Source: Dolomedes plantarius (taxonomy: Eukaryota; Arthropoda; Arachnida; Araneae; Dolomedidae). From it: a DNA stretch of 64,000 bases. Positions 13,627-24,602 of the stretch are shown in pieces. The stretch spans positions 126,744,727 through 126,808,726 of the forward strand of contig OU015498.1 in NCBI GenBank assembly GCA_907164885.2, in the 5' to 3' direction. Position numbers and translations under genes: made by a program. Below the pieces are notes generated by a model. It made no database searches, was not told the origin of the DNA, and saw only the letters and a program-made list of their open reading frames with translations. Position 1 is the first letter of the stretch. Each line of letters begins with the position of its first letter.

Positions 13627-15124
13627 AATTGGAGAGGCTTGTAGCCATATTGCTGCATTACTCTTCAAAGTAAAACTTGCTGTGAGATTACAACTCACTT
13701 CACAGCGAACCTCTACTGAGGAAGCATGCAAATGGAACTCTACGTTTTCTAGCAAGAAAAATAATAGTAGTAGTATTATTGCAGATTATATTTTACTTTA
13801 TATGATAGTTCAATTATTAAGGGATTCTAGAGGTAGTTAAATTTTGTATTATGAGATTAAAACACCTGCTTTATGGTTATTTTCTAATTTATATAACGTT
13901 TCAATTATTTAGGTTCTGAATATACCGGTTTCTTCAATGAAGTTGCAGAAAGAAAAGTGGCATTCAGGCTTACCGTTAAAACGATGGAAATCACCTTGTT
14001 TAAAACGTCCTAAACTTCCTCCTTTGACAGAGGAAGAGATGATACGTTTAGAGGAAATCAATACTGAAGCAGTGATTTTCAAGTGTAAAAAAATAGCTAA
14101 AAGTAATTCAGTCCCTATAATAGAAAATCATTTGCCGCCAACTATATGTGAAATCATATCTTGTCTTAATAAATCTCACATTATTCATGATATGAAAAAC
14201 CATTTTTTACCGATGAGCTGCAAATATTTAGCTGAGAAAACAACAGAACATAGAATTTGCAAGCTCTGGCATCAACATCGCCAAGGAAGATTTACTGCAT
14301 CAATATTTAAGGAAATTGTTAAGAAAAAAATGTGGAGTGACAGTTATATGATAAAATTTATGTCTCCTGCCAGTTTTTCAACAGTATCTGTTAATTGGGG
14401 ACGTGAGAAAGAAGCTGTGTCCTCCATATATTCTCTACAAACATGTAGAGAATATATGGAGGACACACACAACATTTTAAGTATCACCAAGGCTGGATTT
14501 ATTGTGAATCCAGGTATGCCTTACCTTGGAGCCACAATAGATGAATTTGTTAGCTGTAGCTGCTGTAGAGAGGGTGTGGTAGAGCTCAAGTGCCCATACA
14601 AACACACAGATAGCCTAATTTTAGCAGCAGCAAACGAAGATAGAAGTTTTTGTTTGGATGTAACTGGCACCTTAAAGAAATCACATGCATATTTTTATCA
14701 GGTAAGTAGTTTTATAAATTGCTTCAAAATGTTCAGTAGATTAAATTATGCTTACATCTAAAATTTAATGTTGAGTTTTAATATTTAAAATATTTGCATT
14801 TGTTAATTTTTCATTCTTTTTACAAGCATAATAAATCAAGATTTTATGTTTTAGGTTCAAGGGCAAATGGCTATTACGGAACGTAACTACTGTGATCTGG
14901 CTGTTTGGACAACGAAAGATCTTTTAACCCAGCGTGTACACAAAGATGGTGCTTTTGGGAGGACACTGAAATATTTTGAAAGAAATGTATCTCTCAAATT
15001 TAGTGCCATTTATAAAGGTATAGTATTATTTATTACAGTTGTTTGTATATATTATTCTTATTCTGTTTTTTTCCTTAAAACATTTTTTAAAATTCTTCTA
15101 GAAACAGATATCTGTACCGAATAG
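13627..15124 (+). CDS. YqaJ-type exonuclease with SWIM-like finger (ISL2EU-like accessory gene)
   Basis: Exons suggested by splice borders: 13627 to about 13765, about 13915-14701, 14855-15017 and 15102-15124 (stop TAG). The first visible exon has GEACSHIAALLF, a SWIM-type Cys-x-His motif usual upstream of YqaJ domains in arthropod transposon proteins, then CKWN. The large exon carries the nuclease: LWHQHRQGRFTAS, an acidic site in GATIDEFV, and VVELKCPY with the catalytic E-x-K. Across the next intron the frame joins into FYQ-VQGQMAIT, the Q-x-Q motif of the fold. By family, this is a 5'-3' exonuclease-like enzyme presumably helping repair or transposition. The start codon and any earlier exons are not identified. 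No stop breaks the visible domain. The hairpin at 14416-14467 lies inside it. Confidence 0.75.
14416..14467. repeat. Perfect 24-bp hairpin inside the YqaJ exon
   Basis: Bases 14416-14439 and 14444-14467 are exact reverse complements, separated by the 4-base loop AACA. The arm starts TGTGTCCTCC and ends CTCTACA. The reading frame stays open through it. A perfect palindrome of this size in coding sequence is unlikely by chance and suggests a local template switch that copied one arm from the other. Confidence 0.95.
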
Positions 15125-15279
15125 CCCCTGTCCCTGGTATGCCATCGTCACACGTGCTCATCAACGTTTGTTTTGCTGTCGTTCATCAAGTCCACAGTCA
15201 GTTTTATTGATACCAATGTAATATGGCAAGAGCTTTGCATTCTTTATTTTTAATGTTAAATTTAATACTTTTAATCCTT

Positions 15280-15980
15280 TTCCTTCATCTAGTACATGAC
15301 CTTAATTTTGATGGTCGATTCCCTGTCCAGAAGTTTTGGCTTTTATCAGTTCCACTCTTGTTTTTTTATTGTTGTATTTAATGCTGTTATGATATTTAAA
15401 CTGTATTGTTCTATATCACTGTTATCTTCTCCTTTTACACGACTTTTTATTTTTCATGTACTATATGGCAGTTTTTAGTATTTGAAGTATATGACAATAT
15501 TTATTACCTGTGTTATATGACGTTATTATCACCTGTATGTAGGACTGTGCTTCTTCGCTGTGTTTTCATCATTTTAAATGATTATTTCTATTACCTGTAT
15601 TACATGAAAGTTTTTATCACTTGTTTTATATAACTGTTATTGTCACTTGTTATATATAGAAATGCACATAAAATCTGCTAACTTTGATTATCACTGTCTA
15701 CTTTCTTTGATTTGATCTCTTGCAGCTTTTGTTCACCCTCGTGTATTTCTTCGTGCTTTATCCCTGTTTTGATAAAGTTCATTTCATGTCGGTGTTTTAA
15801 TTGTTTCTTGTATTTAAGTAATGTTATTAATTGTCTTTTATATCACTGTTCTTTTGTCCTTGACAAGTTTTTTACCTATTATATATGGCCTGTCTTATTC
15901 ACTTTTTATACATGACTGTTTATCACCATTTATGTATGGCATTTTATCATATTTTAAAACTAACCAAATTTTATACTTTA
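15280..15980 (+). repeat. Degenerate tandem array downstream of the YqaJ gene
   Basis: Loosely repeating units of about 35-50 bases with themes such as TTATCACCTGT, TATATGACNGTTATT and ACTGTTATT. Many Tyr/Phe/Cys-rich open frames on the plus strand result from this repetition. It may be a subterminal array of the transposon. Confidence 0.5.
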
Positions 15981-16095
15981 TATTTGTGTATTAATATGGT
16001 TTTATTCTATATTGGACTTTTTTTATAACTTTTTCATATGTATATATTTTTATCATCGTTTTAATGCTTTATGGTCTAAAATTGCTCACTTATAC

Positions 16096-16098
<3 letters not shown>

Positions 16099-16139
<41 letters not shown>
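16099..16139. repeat. (TA)n microsatellite
   Basis: About 41 bases of uninterrupted AT dinucleotide repeat following the degenerate array. Confidence 0.95.
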
Positions 16140-16141
<2 letters not shown>

Positions 16142-16278
16142 TTTTTTTGGCTTTTTCCATGTGTTTGGTGCTGGTTGTAAACCCCCAAACAACCAACCAA
16201 CCAACTAATACTTTTAAACATATGATTGCTAAAGAGGAGGGTTACCTGTACTGTCAATTGTATTCCCTTGTACTTCAG

Positions 16279-16533
16279 TAAGGCGAAATGTCGCAAAGTC
16301 ACTGACTACGTCAGTTTTAGTCTACTATAGATTACGTAATTATCGGGTGGCAGAAAACAGAAGCCGTTCCTATGCGTTTGCATGTGTTTTTGGACGATAC
16401 CTTTATTTTGAGTTAAATAATTTAGTTATTTATAAAATTCCTCATTAGTTGTATGTAACAGGTATTTTAACACTTTTTTTTAATATTTCGCAAGGTTAAG
16501 AGAATATAATCATTCTTTCATTGAGAATGATTA
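16279..16533 (+). repeat. Direct repeat, right copy
   Basis: Same orientation as 8976-9232, with scattered substitutions and small indels. Similarity begins near AAGGC and fades after AATATAATCAT. The segment contains the near-palindrome CTGACTACGTCAG. It could be the start of a second, truncated copy of the ISL2EU-like element. Confidence 0.8.
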
Positions 16534-17430
16534 TTATTATGTTGAGATATGTATAGATATCAGGATAAGTTACTTCAGGCCAGCGTCTTGTATCGTAACT
16601 CCAGTCTTGCTCTATCAATAAATACGGGTCACATACTGAATAAACCTTTCCGAGCTGTACCTGAATGTTTAATTTAGTGATATACCTTTGTTTAAATACC
16701 GTATCTAAAGACTTTGCGTATAAGAGAGTATTTATTCAACAAGCTGTAAGAATGCTCATTGAGCGCCTGTTAAATTATGCAATGATTTGCCATTCCTCGC
16801 TAAACAAGAAGTAAAATCTGCAAGAGTTGAGATGTGTGATATGCTGCGACAGATTGCCCTATTCATTACTTTTCTTACTTGGCAATTAGTTATCGTTTGT
16901 ATATGAATTTGTGCAGCCATTTTTCTTCTCGTTTCAAATCCACGCAAAACATTCCGCTGAAAAAGAAAGTGTTTAGATCACGCAAAAGAGTACGTGCATA
17001 CCAGTTTAGCCATAATTAAATGAAAAGGCGAAAAAGATAAGAAGAAGAGGTGCCATCGCAACAGCTTTGTAACATCACGGAAACGAACATTCGGTCACGC
17101 TAAGATGCGCTGCTCGTTTTGACGTCGTGCGACGTAACCGGGTTCTTTCTGTGAACTTACGTAATGACCACTTTATAGGACAAGCATGAATGGTAATTTC
17201 TTCAGTTGTACAGGATGTGTTTTCACACAATCTTCATCGTTATTGAGATGGCACAAGCAAATATCGACTACAAGACAGAAAATATATACACTAATAGACC
17301 AATATATTTTGACCACATACTCGGAATATGGTTGGGTCACCTTTCGCTCCTAATACTACTCACTAATTTTTGCTTGCACTCAGTGAAATGTTATTCGGTA
17401 GCTTGAGGAATCAGACTATAACAGACGAAT
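16534..17430. other. Unassigned region
   Basis: No recognised gene or element. A 66-codon frame at 17206-17406 lacks any known motif. Confidence 0.4.
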
Positions 17431-18070
17431 TGCACGTTCCAATTGTCTCATGCTTGAGGCTTGTGGATTCAGCTGATTGGTACCCGTTGCCTCATCTCAC
17501 AAACGCTCAAGTGCACTGAGATTTGGTGATTTGGGGAAGTCTATGGGAAGTTTCTGTTATTCTCATCAAACCTTCTGTTAGCAATGTGAGCTTTATAGAA
17601 TAGATAATTTTTCTTCTGAAAGTGTCAGGCTCCTGTGGGATGAATTATATGCATAACTGATTGTACTTTGTCAGCATACAATACTTAAACACCTTTCGGC
17701 ATTCGGAAGCTCTTCCACAGAAATTAAAGGGCACAAACATTGCCAGGAAAACTTTCGAAAATCATTGCCACCATCTGCTGGGAGTGTTGTGGCAAGGCAC
17801 TTAAGTATCATGCATTCGGACTATTTTTTTCCATATTCGCACACATCTGCATGGGGTAGTCGAAAACTTGACCATTTTCCACATTACACTTTTTCCTTCA
17901 TTAACTGCCCAATTTTTGTGATCCTGTTACAATTACCTTATTACGGTGTACAGTGTGGCCAATCATTACTTTTAGAGCCCGTCGGGGTCGATCCACAATT
18001 AAGATTGTTCCAATTTGACGTACTGTTGTCCCTCTGCTGGACTGGAGAAATCTAGAAACTGTCTAGTTAA
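17431..18070 (-). pseudogene. Heavily decayed Tc1-like transposase fragment
   Basis: Read on the minus strand, fragments in shifting frames resemble the C-terminal half of a Tc1-type transposase: FPKSPNLSALERL in the place of the family's SPDLNPIEHLW, followed by a segment like the usual C-terminal region. No terminal repeats were found and stops are frequent. The assignment is by pattern only. Confidence 0.4.
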
Positions 18071-18966
18071 ATAAAGCACATAGTAGCACATGACGACCAC
18101 ATACCTTAATTTGAGGTTAGGATTTTTCTTTAGTAATCCATTCTTTCTAAATATAAACAACAGCTGCTCTCGAACACTTACCAAACGAATCAGTCCGCTG
18201 ATATTCGTTCTTTTAGAACCTACGATCATTTCACAATCAAACTCCGTTAAATTGCGGTTTTCACCGACTCCTTCACTGTCTTCGCCCTCAGAAATTCTTT
18301 TTCATACCAGTAATCCCCTGTCATGGCTGATTTGCATAAATATTTGAGGTTCTCACAGAAAATCAGCCGTTCAGTGTAGCTAAACATTTTAACTTCAATT
18401 ATCAATATGACATTTGAAAGAAGATTCTACATCACACTAAAGTATCTGCCAACTATGCTTGCTGTATAAACAAAAGACGTAGAATATCAGAAATGCTTGA
18501 TGGAGTTGGAACATTAAATCGCAGGTAATAACAACGGATGTCTTCTTGAAAGTTATGGAAAACCTCAAATTATCAGTATTTCAACTTAAAATAGTCAATC
18601 GTTTAGTTCATCTTAGGCTAAATCTTTTGCCTTCATGGTAAAAAAGTTCCACACGTATCATCAGGAAACTCAAATTACCAAATCAGTTCGCTCTCCTATT
18701 GCCAATTCTCTCAACGCTTCAAGATATCATAAATGTCTGGAAAATAAATCGTACGAATGAAACGATTTTTTTAGGTGTAACAGTAAAGAGAGAGAAACAA
18801 ATTGCGATAGTAACGTAGCGTAAGCCATTTAAGAAGCTGATAAAGACGACATTATAACATGGGTAAGAACAAGTTAGGGAAATTTAATGCTTGGGCATAT
18901 AGAGATAGTAAGTCAACTTAAGGTTCATGAATGACATGAACTCTTGATTTATACCTTTAAAAAATA
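18071..18966. other. Unassigned region
   Basis: No element ends and no recognisable protein. The open frame at 18090-18347 has no known motif. Confidence 0.4.
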
Positions 18967-20184
18967 CACTGAAGTGCCACTGAATTAGGGATAGCAAAGC
19001 CTATGCAAATTGTGTAGCGCTGCGCATCATGTATGCTCAAGTGAGGGTGCCGTGGTAACTGCATATATAGCGCGTACTGTGGTTGTTCTGAATTAATTGT
19101 TGGAATTCCCAGTATGGGTTAAACTGCCTGATTTAGACGCCTTCGATCGCGAACAAATCGTAGGTGCGCGACGCATGGGCCATTCAATATCCGAAATCGT
19201 CAGACAGCTAGGACTTTCAAGGTCGACAGTGTCAAGAGAATACCAAGAATACAAGGATGGTGGAAAAAAACTAGCGATTGGCAAAACTGCAAAGGTCAAT
19301 TAGCCTTGACAGTGCGTGGTGAGAGACGGATCGGCGTATGTACGTAGCCAGCGAAGCCAAACATTAAGCTCAAATTACACCCAGTTTTAATGATGGTGCC
19401 AGTCGTGCAGTCAGTAAACGGACTGTGCAAAGCTCGCTTCACCGTATGGGTTTCGGGAGCCGTCGACCTACGAGAGTACCATTGCTCTATACTCGCCATC
19501 GGGCTGCACGTCTTGCCTGGGCAAGAGAGCACAGAGACGGAGTCTAGAGAACTGGAAACGAGTAGCCTGGAGTGATGAGTCTCGATTCCGACTACTTAAC
19601 GCCGACGGGTGGCTGAGAATATGGCGTCAGGCTCATGAAGCCATGGATCCTGCATGCCTGGCTGGAACTGTACAAGGGCATGGTGGCTCAATCATGGTCT
19701 GGGGTGTTTTTTCGTGGCACAGTTTGGGATCTTTGGTGCGTGTGTACCAACCTCCCTCAATGCAATTCGGTACTTAGAGTTGCTGGGTGATCACCTCCAT
19801 CCGTTTATGCTGTTCTGTTATCCGCACGGTAATGGAGTTTTCCAGCAGACAACTGTACCTCTCACAAGTCCCGGTCCGGCTACTGGCTGATTGGATGAGC
19901 ATTCCTCTGACTTCTCTGTCATGAATTGGCTACCTAGAAGCCCAGGCTTACATCCTATTGAGCATCTTTGGGATGTTTTGCACAAGGCGTGAAAGGCCAT
20001 CACACAGCACCAAAAAACCTTACTGAATTCTGGACAGCTTTAGCCCATATTTGGCAAGCCATTCCCGTGGAACGTTTCCAGAAACTTGTTGAATCTAGTC
20101 TCGTCATGTGGCAGCCGTTATCAAGGCCAGAGGGAGCCCAAGTCGTTACTACGTAGGTATCCCTAATTCAGTGGCACTTCAGTG
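18967..20184 (+). mobile_element. Tc1-like transposon with perfect 27-bp inverted repeats
   Basis: The left end CACTGAAGTGCCACTGAATT... and the right end ...AATTCAGTGGCACTTCAGTG are exact inverted copies over 27 bases. TA dinucleotides sit at 18965-18966 and 20185-20186, as required for Tc1/mariner insertion. At 1218 bp it has the usual length for the family and encloses a broken transposase on the plus strand. Confidence 0.95.
19097..20155 (+). pseudogene. Tc1-like transposase, frameshifted
   Basis: The N-terminal helix-turn-helix is well kept: FDREQIVGARRMGHSISEI, then RQLGLSRSTVSREYQEY. The rest is spread over three frames. Recognisable pieces are a second DNA-binding region, VAWSDESRFR (first catalytic Asp, about 19567-19590), IMVWGVFSW, a FQQD-type motif near 19843 reached only after a frameshift, and GLHPIEHLWDVLHK (catalytic Glu region, about 19940-19985). 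Several single-base shifts and stops exist, so no full protein can be made from the sequence as given. The perfect inverted repeats suggest it could still be moved by a related enzyme. Confidence 0.88.
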
Positions 20185-20628
20185 TATATAATGTACAGTT
20201 TTATAAAAAAATTGGTTACACATGCTTTGTTGTACACACATCCAAGTTAGCAACAAGATTTTGTTAGTTATGTTAGATTCCTATTTTGATTTATTAACAG
20301 TCAATGCTGATTAATACATGCACATGGATGGAAAAAATATCTCAATCAAGAGTTAAATGCTCAGTAAATTCAACAGTTCAATGCAACAAATAATCAACAG
20401 TTAAATGCTTAAAACCGCATTATAAAAATGTAATATCTTGGACCTGCGTTCGAAAATAAATACTGCGTTAAACACTGCATAAACTTTGAGTGATATTTTA
20501 TCTCTCTTTTTAATTTTATATTACTAAAACTAATTTTATTTAGCTAATAATTTGCTTTGCGTTCAGTCTTTTATAAATCAAGGAGCATAGAAGTCAGAGA
20601 AAATAATGTAAAAATATCCTACAATATA

Positions 20629-21847
20629 CAGAGGTTGTTCACTCATTTTTTAGACGATGTATATTGTATTCACAAAACTAAATTACATAAAATTCTTGTG
20701 TTTTAAATGTTCTATTTGACATCCCTTATTCTGAAACCATCTTCTTGCGACCACCGCAATTTCTAGGATAATAATGCCTTTTTGACGTGTCAGAAGAGGT
20801 ATTCTATCCATCCTCCTGAAACAGCTTTCCAGAGTCCTGTAAGGGTTTTGGGACGACGTTTGGATAATGCAGATTTTAAAAGTCTGAAAGCACAAAATCC
20901 ATAGGTGATACATCGTGAGATTTAGTTGGATATCAGGAAGGGTATGGCCCTTGATACCAGTTTTTTTTGTTCCATTTCTTTTAGGAAAATTTACAGTGGA
21001 TTTTGATGTGTGATGATAGCATGTCCGAGGAGTCTCACAGATTGATGGCACTGGTGGGTAAAGCGAGGTATTTCATTCAGAATAATTGCGATAAAATATG
21101 TTCCTGATAGTATTTGGAGTTATCTTGACATTTTTTTCCACTCTCTTTATTTTTAACTTGTCATTATACGAAAAACCAGCAACAATCATGAATCCCTTAG
21201 AAAAACTTTCTTTCGATTCTTTGAACCATGTACTTAAATTTTTTTCTCCCCTTTTATGATAATAAATGACTCTTTTTTGTTGCAATCATTTAAATACACC
21301 CATGATTCATCTATTGTAACAATTGTTTTCCATTTTTCGCTTTCTTAAGATTTAAATCAAAGTTTCTCATTTTTTTACAGTGGAAACCGAGCATTTTAAT
21401 GATTTTGCAACTGTCCTTTGACTAGGGGGATTTTCTTTTAACATTAAACAACGTACCTTTGCAATAGTCGAAGATGTCGGTTTTTGTCCTTGGATACTTG
21501 TTTGGAATTTTTGTCCCACTTAAGGCTCCAATTTCACGTTTTTTTCCTTTCTTGTTGACGATATTACCTGTCGACGCTTTAGATATCACAAAACCATGAC
21601 TCTCACATCGTTTTTGGATAACGGAGTATGCATATTTTTCTTCGGAAAGAGCATAAATGTAGCCTTCGAACAACTGCTTTGTTAAAAACGCCAATTTTGA
21701 ATAAAAACAAAACTTTTCAAGCCGCAGACGATAATTTTGGACATTTTAGAAAACATAGTACAATTGCCATTATTTCTTTTGCAGCAAACTATTTTTTTTT
21801 TGTTACCGCTTACCAAAATCGTCTAAAAAATGTGCGAACAGCCTCTG
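20629..21847 (-). mobile_element. Mariner-like transposon with inverted repeats
   Basis: Left end CAGAGGTTGTTCACTCATTT and right end ...AAATGTGCGAACAGCCTCTG form inverted repeats of about 29 bp with three mismatches. TA target sites lie at 20627-20628 and 21848-21849. It contains a minus-strand transposase remnant. A diverged relative lies at 29087-30387. Confidence 0.93.
20683..21694 (-). pseudogene. Mariner-like transposase, broken by frameshifts
   Basis: On the minus strand the N-terminal part (21694 to 21422) has the HTH region (EGYIYALSEEKYAYSVIQKR). Next come a second HTH-like piece (SQRTVAKSLKCSVSTVKK), a middle segment (NLSTWFKESKESFSKGFMIV) and a C-terminal segment (HTSKSTVNFPKRNGTKK). 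The last part shows LLKSALSKRRPKTLTGLWKA in another frame, typical of a mariner clade widespread in arachnids. At least three frame changes and some stops interrupt it. Confidence 0.8.
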
Positions 21848-21947
21848 TAAACATAATGGAAATTATGAATGTTCTGAGCAATAACATACACTTGTGAGGA
21901 GCAGAGTTGTATTAAATAAGGGTTTCCCTTATATATATAATTTATTT

Positions 21948-22140
21948 AAATGTGTAAGACTTTTTTTAAATATATACGTTACAAAGTTAAGGAATTATAG
22001 AAACAATGCAAGGAATTATGTGTCTCACTGAAGATTTTTAAATAAATGCCTTTTAACATAACTCAGTACAAATAGGTTTATCTCCGAATACTTTGGGAAA
22101 AATGTAATTTTTAAGAATAAATAAACCCCGGCATTAAATC

Positions 22141-22145
<5 letters not shown>
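21948..22145 (+). repeat. Flanking duplication, copy 1 (left of LTR element)
   Basis: This stretch of about 195 bp (anchors TAAGACTTTTTTTAAATATA, CACTGAAGATTTTTAAATAAAT, CTCAGTACAAATAGGTTTATCTC) recurs in the same orientation at 28573-28766 on the other side of the LTR retrotransposon, with a few percent divergence. Confidence 0.9.

Positions 22146-22182
<37 letters not shown>
22146..22182. repeat. (TA)n at the left edge of the LTR retrotransposon
   Basis: About 37 bases of TA repeat directly abutting the LTR. A matching but CA-containing repeat abuts the other LTR. Confidence 0.95.
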
Positions 22183-22186
<4 letters not shown>

Positions 22187-22610
22187 GGACGGCGTCTAGG
22201 GGTAAGTAACTTTACGGAAAGAATTATACGAATTAAATAAAAAGATTAATATCTAAACTAACATTTTATTTACTTTTAAACACATAAAGAAAAGACATCA
22301 CGCTATTTACAATTTACAAAGTTACGAGGAAGATAAATTAAGGTTTTACTACAGAGCATGGTTCACCTGTGAGATGGGGACTCCGAAATATCCCGATTCG
22401 TTAAGCGAATTCGTTAAAAACACGACGCGAGGAAGAAGGCACGACATTACTCGTTCATGTCCGCGGGGGGGTCTGCGAGTGAGCTCCTAATGCTCTCTCC
22501 GAAAAGGTGACGTCACGCGCGCGCAAAGCTTTCCTATTGGACGCTCAAGCCCAACGGAATAAAATTCGTTCAGGTCGAAGTCTCCATCTCTCACAAATCA
22601 ATTTTCTACA
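22183..22610 (-). repeat. 3' LTR of the Ty3/gypsy element
   Basis: Begins TGTAGGACGG and ends TTTTCTACA on the plus strand (TG...CA). It contains a perfect TGACGTCA octamer followed by a (CG)n run (22508-22524), a likely CREB/ATF-type promoter element. The sequence just inside it (AAGTTCGGCCAGCC side) shows no obvious polypurine tract. Confidence 0.95.
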
Positions 22611-22836
22611 AGTTCGGCCAGCCTGGAATCACTGACCTCAGTGATCTGACTTTACATAAAACGATTGGCCTAAAACATCACTAAATAAATGTACATCAAA
22701 ATTTCCGAAATGATTTAGATATGAGAAATAACCATAGAATTCACGCAAATGAATTACAATGAGGAAATACAATAAACAAAAATAAAATAAAAACACAGTA
22801 AACAATTATGAACAAAAAGAAAAAACGTTTAATCCC

Positions 22837-23445
22837 TCATCCTGGTGAGTAGGATTTCATTAGATCGGCAGACGAGGAGGTCAATCTAGGACCCTCGTGG
22901 TTACCTACTTTCTCTAACTCGTATCTATCTCTAGGCTTAACTTCGATAACTCTATATGGTCCTAAAAATTTAGGCCTTAGCTTCAAGCCTGTTCCAAATT
23001 GTGTTCTTCGGATGACTACTAGATCTCCCTGCTGATACTCAGGGGCCTTCTTGCATTTCTTATCGTAGGTTCTTTTATTCTCAGCCTGGATCTTCTGAAT
23101 GTTTCTTTTAGCATCTTGTCGTAATTGGTTTCTTTGCTCTTGAAATTCTTCCACCATCTCTTCCATTAGCAGATTTTTTAGGTGAAGGTCCTCCTTATTT
23201 CTCATGATGGCGCCAGTTAATAGTTCAAATGGAGACCATTTAGTACTTCGGTTGGAGGTGCTGTTTAGAATTCTTTGCAACGGGTCTACGAATTTGTACC
23301 ACTTGGTAGGATCGACGATGGACATCTTGGTCAAAACAGGGATAAGAGTTCGGTGGATTCTATCCACTTGACCGTTTCCTCGTGGTACGCCAGTGGTGAT
23401 CTGCAGATGTTGGATGTTCTCTTCGGTACAATAGTCACTAAACAC
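22837..23445 (-). pseudogene. Integrase C-terminal part of the Ty3/gypsy pol
   Basis: This frame holds the end of the integrase core and its C-terminal DNA-binding region. GNGQVDRIHRTL is the place of the third catalytic residue: the family normally has Glu after GQV, but here the codon gives Asp. Downstream are PFELLTG, a basic coiled region (about residues 95-135) and an SH3-like module (GDLVVIRRTQFG ... KFLGPYRVIEV) usual for gypsy integrases. The stop at 22837 ends the polyprotein. A one-base shift near 23480 separates it from the preceding integrase segment. Confidence 0.88.
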
Positions 23446-23477
23446 TTTGGAGATGAAAGCAGAACCGCGATCTGTTA

Positions 23478-24182
23478 TTATTCTTTGGGGATTGCCGAAA
23501 GTCTTTGTTGCAATTTCAATTTATCGAGGGCATCTTCTGCGGTGGTAGATCTTACGGGATACAGCCAGGTGAACTTCGTGAAGGCGTCGACTATTGTGAG
23601 GATATGTTGGTACCTTTTATTGGTAGAGGGCATAGGACCAATGAAATCTACGTGATAGGTGCTTAACGGTACATCTTCTTTCGGAATAGGGTATAGGAAA
23701 CCTTCTTTTTTCCCACTCTTTCTGTTGGTTAAAATACACGGTACACAGTTAAGGATCACGTTTTGCACTTGTCTGCTTAAATTAGGTATGAAAAATTCTC
23801 GTTTAACTATTTCTTCTGTTTTTGCAGCTGCGAAGTGTCCTTTCTCATGAGCTAGCTTGATTAGCTCAGTTTGCATATCTCTTGGTACTACTATTAATTC
23901 ACGGCCATCTACGTATTTGTATAATATTTCATTTTTAATGAAGAAGTCTGAAGTAGGGTTTTTTTCAATCAGTGATTTAAAATTTTGAGTGTTTTCGTCT
24001 CCTTGTTGAGCTCTTTTCAATCTGGCGGTGAGAGTATCGCTTGTAATTATGGCGACGGGGTATCGGCTTAAAGCGTCTACATGTTGCATTCTCTGGCCGG
24101 GTCGATGCACAATTTCGTAATCATAATTTTCCAACAGTAGTACCCATCTCGCTATACGAGTAACTAAATCTTTTTTGTCCAT
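23478..24182 (-). pseudogene. RNase H end, integrase zinc finger and core start (Ty3/gypsy pol)
   Basis: The N-terminal residues (RIARWVLLLENYDYEIVHRPG, then HVDALSR) are the end of RNase H and its tether. The integrase HHCC finger follows (HEKGHF ... NCVPC), then the core with HVDFIGPM (first catalytic Asp) and IVDAFTKFTWLYP. The second Asp (TDRGSAF) lies just past the end of this frame and is reached only after a frameshift near 23480. About 235 codons are open. Confidence 0.9.
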
Positions 24183-24602
24183 AGTCTTTGAAAAGCTGAA
24201 CAGTCCGTTATGATTTTGAAATGTTGCCCTAGAAGGTAGATTCGAAATTTCTTTAAAGCGGTGACAACAGCAAGAACTTCCAGTTCATAGCTACTGTATT
24301 TCTCCTCGGCTGGAGTAGTTTTCTGCGACATGTATTGAACAGGGTGTAATTTTCCGTCATCCGCTTCCTGGAGCAAAACAGCGCCATATCCTTGTTGGCT
24401 TGCATCGGTGTGTAGTTCGGTCCTTTTCCCTTGCTGAAAAATGCTTAAAACGGGACTTTCAGTTAATAGTTTCTTGAGCTTTTCGAATGCTTCAATTTGG
24501 GCTTGTTCGAATACAAATGGATTGTCTTTTCTTGTTAGATCACTCAGAGGTTTCGCTATTTAGAGTACGCGGGAATAAATTTTCGAAAGTAGGCGGTCAG
24601 TC
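24164..24602 (-). pseudogene. RNase H region of the Ty3/gypsy pol, with breaks
   Basis: Frames here read LTAYFRKFIP, PFVFEQAQIEAFEKLK, then HTDASQQGYGAVL (RNase H Asp), SSYELEVLAVV (Glu) and KIITDCSAF (Asp). Single-base shifts occur near 24603, near 24560 and near 24180, so RT, RNase H and integrase are not in one frame. Domain order and motifs are those of Ty3/gypsy elements. Confidence 0.88.

Larger units (their letters stand above)
8976..16278 (+). mobile_element. ISL2EU-like DNA transposon (bounds uncertain)
   Basis: Two plus-strand multi-exon genes lie head to tail: a THAP-domain DDE transposase (10273-12716) and a YqaJ/lambda-exonuclease-fold protein (13627-15124). As I recall, this pairing is typical of the eukaryotic ISL2EU superfamily, related to PIF/Harbinger and bacterial IS5. 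The left bound is taken from the direct repeat at 8976 and the right from the start of its second copy. I could not find matching terminal inverted repeats, so the true ends are open. A small MITE has inserted in a transposase intron, and one stop codon breaks the transposase. Confidence 0.65.

Noticed and set aside
15296..15915. Series of hydrophobic frames resembling small membrane proteins
   Set aside because: They derive from a degenerate T-rich tandem array, and the Phe/Tyr/Cys bias follows from the repeats.
23275..23850. Plus-strand frames across the gypsy integrase
   Set aside because: Antisense shadows of the minus-strand pol gene.
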